Part shown: positions 6,681 to 7,510 of the stretch, piece by piece
Layout of the letters: every line of letters begins with the position of its first letter
Position numbering within the stretch: the first letter of the stretch is position 1
Source of the DNA: Sedimenticola sp.
Lineage (GTDB): Bacteria > Pseudomonadota > Gammaproteobacteria > Chromatiales > Chromatiaceae
Length of the DNA stretch: 7,510 bases
NCBI GenBank assembly: GCA_027041035.1
Contig: JALULB010000314.1
Coordinates: 1 to 7,510, forward strand
Direction: 5' to 3'
The notes under the pieces: model-generated
What the model was told of the DNA's origin: nothing
The model's input: the letters and a program-made list of their open reading frames with translations, nothing else
The model's database searches: none
Program-made: the position numbers and the translations under genes

Positions 6681-6716
6681 GAAAACCTCCGGTTTGATCG
6701 ATCCGGAGACGTTTTC
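6681..6716 (-). terminator. Stem-loop between the AraC-type gene and the SDR operon (possible attenuator/terminator)
   Basis: On the minus strand GAAAAC-GT-CTCCGG pairs with CCGGAG-GTTTTC across a 10-nt loop, making a 12-bp stem with a 2-nt bulge. The inner 6-bp GC stem is followed by GGTTTTC, a short T-run. It could partly terminate transcription leaving the regulator gene, act as an attenuator, or be an operator. It lies about 50 nt upstream of the SDR start codon. Confidence 0.5.
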
Positions 6717-6729
6717 CACTACGGAATGA

Positions 6730-7344
6730 TCATCTCGAAGCAGATGACTGCCGATGCAGCTTTCGATAGCGCCCCGGCGTCATGCCGGTGATCTCGCGAA
6801 AGGCGTCATAGAACGCCGACTGCGAACCATAGCCCACGCTCATGCCCACCGACAGCACCGAGGCGGCCGGTTCCGCGAGCAACAGGGATTCGGCCGCGGC
6901 TATCCGGTATTCCCGGATGAAGCGCGAAAAACCCTTGCCGAGCCGGGTGTTGATCAACTCGGAGAGCTGGTGGGAGGAAAGGCCGAGTTCACCGGCCAGC
7001 ATCGGCAGATCGAGATCCGTGCGTCGATACAGGCGTTCCGTCTCCATCAGGCGCTTCAGATTCTCCAGCGCCGCGTCGCAATCCACCTTCCTCAGGGTCG
7101 TGGTCGCGTAGGTCTCGCGCGCGGCCTCGGCCACCTCGGCCGGAAGCCGTGGCGCCAGGTTCAACACCACGCTGATCAGGAGAAAGGCGGCGCCGATCGC
7201 GCTGGCGTACAACGCGACGAACAGCGCCTCCGCTACCGACGGCAGGCCGAGACCCAGTAGCGCGACGACCACCGCGACGCCGAATACCACGCCGAGCAGG
7301 CTCAGTTCCAGCCTGAAGCGGTCGCGCTGGCCACGCAGGGCATA
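6730..7344 (-). CDS. Membrane-anchored AraC-family transcriptional regulator, 5' end missing/fused
   Basis: The C-terminal 100 residues form a classic AraC/XylS DNA-binding domain. The first helix-turn-helix is in LPMLAGELGLSSHQLSELIN. The second is in VLSVGMSVGYGSQSAFYDAF, followed by FREITGMTPGRYRK. Before it are two hydrophobic spans (LSLLGVVFGVAVVVALLGLGL and ALFVALYASAIGAAFLLISVV), then KVDCDAALENLKRLMETERLYRRTDL, the usual linker to the DNA-binding domain. This layout matches AraC regulators with an N-terminal multi-span membrane sensor (commonly about seven spans), so most of the sensor is missing. The open frame instead continues upstream into a helicase fragment. No start codon of its own can be assigned. 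It stops 101 bp before the SDR gene in the same direction and is a candidate regulator of that operon. Confidence 0.85.
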   Translation of the reverse strand, partial: YALRGQRDRFRLELSLLGVVFGVAVVVALLGLGLPSVAEALFVALYASAIGAAFLLISVVLNLAPRLPAEVAEAARETYATTTLRKVDCDAALENLKRLMETERLYRRTDLDLPMLAGELGLSSHQLSELINTRLGKGFSRFIREYRIAAAESLLLAEPAASVLSVGMSVGYGSQSAFYDAFREITGMTPGRYRKLHRQSSASR

Positions 7345-7464
7345 AACATCCCAGCCGAGACGCGACAGGGAGGCCCGCCGGTCGTAGATGCGTTGGTGGC
7401 TGTCACCGACGATGAAGAGGTCGTCGGGGCCTTCGGCCACGACCTCCCTCAGCATCCGCCACGT
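7345..7464 (-). pseudogene. UvrD-like helicase fragment (motif III region), fused in frame to the AraC-type gene
   Basis: Read on the minus strand from about 7464, the segment encodes WRMLREVVAEGPDDLFIVGDSHQRIYDRRASLSRLGWDV. Its GPDDLFIVGDSHQRIY core is motif III of superfamily I UvrD/Rep-type helicases of the group that reads DEAQD...GDAHQRIY. The stretch that normally follows (RGRSRRLRLNYRT-like) is replaced by the AraC-type sequence, with the switch near 7310-7345. About 35 codons of a helicase of several hundred residues are present. The open frame begins with an ATG at 7455, but that is an internal methionine of the helicase, not a believable start. Confidence 0.75.
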
Positions 7465-7510
7465 GGTGGTCGACGAGGCCCAGGATCTCCACGAAGCCCA
7501 GTGGCGGATG
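7457..7510 (+). pseudogene. UvrD-like helicase fragment (motif II, DEAQD) on the opposite strand
   Basis: On the plus strand the last 54 bases encode RHVVVDEAQDLHEAQWRM. This is the Walker B/motif II segment of the same UvrD-like helicase group and should immediately precede the minus-strand LREVVAEGPDD segment. The overlap is explicit: GTGGCGGATG at 7501-7510 is the reverse complement of CATCCGCCAC at 7453-7462. The two pieces of one gene therefore meet head to head. Confidence 0.75.

Noticed and set aside
5805..6719. Minus-strand open frame running from 6719 into the DUF2269-like gene
   Set aside because: Only the part from 5801 downward has family-like sequence and a strong ribosome site. 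The upstream part is the SDR gene read in another frame.

Overview
The window suggests a sulfur-oxidising gammaproteobacterium. It is GC-rich apart from the toxin-antitoxin pair. It encodes periplasmic c-type cytochromes of thiosulfate oxidation (SoxX, SoxA) and housekeeping genes with gammaproteobacterial features: folD, tex, and tRNA genes that all carry an encoded CCA. Taxonomy is inferred from these features only. Nearly everything except folD lies on the minus strand.

Layout from left to right. (1) 1-1015: the 5' part of tex, minus strand. (2) 1036-1057: a perfect 10-bp dyad just upstream of tex. (3) 1159-1757: a type II toxin-antitoxin pair, toxin first (HigB/Gp49-like toxin, then XRE antitoxin, with an ATGA overlap). 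Its start codon sits inside a perfect 17-bp inverted repeat. (4) 1929-2296: a four-tRNA operon read Pro(TGG)-Arg(TCT)-His(GTG)-Lys(CTT), with a near-consensus promoter at 2330-2358. (5) 2456-3328: folD, the only convincing complete plus-strand gene, which overlaps the end of soxA tail to tail by 7 bp. (6) 3322-4558: soxX-soxA, the SoxXA complex with a diheme SoxA, without soxY, soxZ, soxB or soxK here. (7) 4739-6628: a translationally coupled operon of an NDUFA9-like SDR protein, a DUF2269-like membrane protein and a DUF4166-like protein. (8) 6730-7344: the 3' part of a membrane-anchored AraC-type regulator, upstream of that operon in the same direction.

How the genes relate. SoxX and SoxA would form the periplasmic cytochrome that attaches thiosulfate to the SoxY carrier, so the rest of the Sox system must be encoded elsewhere. 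The SDR, DUF2269 and DUF4166 genes are packed tightly enough (4-bp overlap, then a 1-nt gap) to act in one membrane-associated process of unknown substrate. The AraC-type gene is a plausible regulator, separated from them by a stem-loop that could be an attenuator or terminator.

The two ends look rearranged. At the right end the plus strand encodes a UvrD-like helicase segment (DEAQD), while the minus strand encodes what should be the next part of the same helicase (GDSHQRIY), which then runs in frame into the AraC regulator. At the left end, Tex coding stops matching the family just after GLDPGLRTG, and the first 19 bases read on the opposite strand as the Tex continuation GKVVDT. Both switches fall at 6-bp palindromes (CACGTG and ACCGGT). 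The simplest explanation is fold-back chimerism of the kind produced by whole-genome amplification or assembly, so both edges, and the helicase-regulator fusion, should be treated as suspect.
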